The translations under genes and the position numbers were made by a program. Below are positions 14,255 to 14,565 of a stretch of 14,565 nucleotides of DNA, in pieces. Origin of the DNA: JBAXXL01 sp038206725 (GTDB lineage Bacteria; Bacteroidota; Ignavibacteria; Kapaibacteriales; UBA2268). Position 1 is the stretch's first letter. Every line of letters begins with the position of its first letter. Location: assembly GCA_038206725.1 (NCBI GenBank), contig JBBRAO010000053.1:1-14565 (forward strand), written 5' to 3'. The notes under the pieces were generated by a model. That model was not told where the DNA came from, did no database searches, and saw only the letters and a list, made by a program, of their open reading frames with translations.

Positions 14255-14286
14255 CCAAATTACGATTATTTTGTATTATGGACAAA
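14255..14286 (-). promoter_or_regulatory. Promoter of the CoA-binding gene
   Basis: On the minus strand TTTG (14283-14286), exactly 20 nt, TAATTTGG (14255-14262) matches the Bacteroidota consensus at seven of eight -7 positions. The implied start near 14248 gives a leader of about 80 nt. Confidence 0.55.
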
Positions 14287-14565
14287 TTAAATATATTGGA
14301 TAAAAATTTTTTTGCATTATTTCTAAATAATTATAATAATATTGCAAGTGGTACGTAATGATTTATAATTCGAAACAAGTATTAGTAAAATGAAGATTAG
14401 ATATACGATATTATTACAAATTTTATTTTACGACAGGAAAAATCTCTTGCCCCTAAGAGAGAAATGGAAAAAATTATTACATCAAATATTGGGTATTGTT
14501 GAAAACTTTATTTTGGTTTTCTACAATAAATTAACTAAAGGCCGTCGTTGCGCTACAAGCTACAA
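14287..14565. other. Right-end spacer with no supported gene
   Basis: This is very AT-rich up to about 14538. A small hairpin with arms TCTCTT/AAGAGA lies at 14443-14460. The last 25 bases are suddenly GC-richer and, on the minus strand, begin with a TTGTAGC tandem pair; they may belong to a repeat or gene that continues outside. A plus-strand frame from 14391 stays open to the edge but looks non-coding. Confidence 0.4.

Noticed and set aside
14391..14565. Plus-strand frame open to the right edge
   Set aside because: It starts MKIRYTILLQILFY and has no recognisable domain, no Shine-Dalgarno and no promoter. An open frame of 58 codons in such DNA is not enough evidence.
1..14565. tRNA, rRNA, transposase or integrase genes
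   Set aside because: I looked for typical tRNA ends, rRNA-like GC-rich blocks and transposase motifs and found none. The only mobility signs are the 98-bp repeats and the phased ATPase repeats.

Overview
The window is AT-rich chromosomal DNA from a member of the Bacteroidota/Chlorobi side of the FCB group; an Ignavibacteria- or Kapabacteria-like lineage is my best guess, not a proof. The strongest evidence is the promoter type. Four places carry TTG/TTTG, 19-20 nt, then TAATTTTG or a one-base variant, which is the -33/-7 consensus of Bacteroidota. Shine-Dalgarno sequences are mostly weak. Nearly every gene lies on the minus strand; the one clear exception is a GH130 gene at 4473-5954.

Layout from left to right. 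(a) 1-2613 is a minus-strand signalling operon: a possible 58-residue leader ORF, a CHASE3-PAS histidine kinase, an Rcp1-like response regulator, and the start of a further receiver protein cut by the window edge. (b) 2903-4108 is a solitary DUF4143-type AAA ATPase. Its promoter is embedded in three copies of a short repeat spaced exactly 40 bp apart. (c) 4473-10228 is a carbohydrate locus: a three-gene minus operon (GT4 fused to a helical domain, short GH130, second GT4) converging on a long GH130 gene on the plus strand. Together they look like a system that builds and phosphorolytically remobilises a mannose-containing glycan or glycoside, but the sugar cannot be read from sequence. (d) 10536-11850 is a two-gene operon with an unrecognised 161-residue protein and a Cache-type sensor lipoprotein. 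(e) 12034-12621 is a TetR regulator with a readable promoter and operator; a related promoter/operator precedes the operon in (d), so the two are probably one regulatory unit. (f) 12688-13558 holds a MntA-HepT (type VII) toxin-antitoxin pair flanked by 98-bp direct repeats. The repeats are copies of the tetR promoter plus its first ten codons. (g) 13686-14165 is a CoA-binding protein with its own promoter and a palindrome at the expected transcription start. The last 300 bases hold no gene I can support.

The most unusual points are the toxin-antitoxin pair lodged between duplicated copies of the tetR control region, one of which has become a perfect 18-bp-arm palindrome; the 40-bp-phased repeats on the ATPase promoter; and the GH130/GT4 cluster with its fused 749-residue glycosyltransferase.
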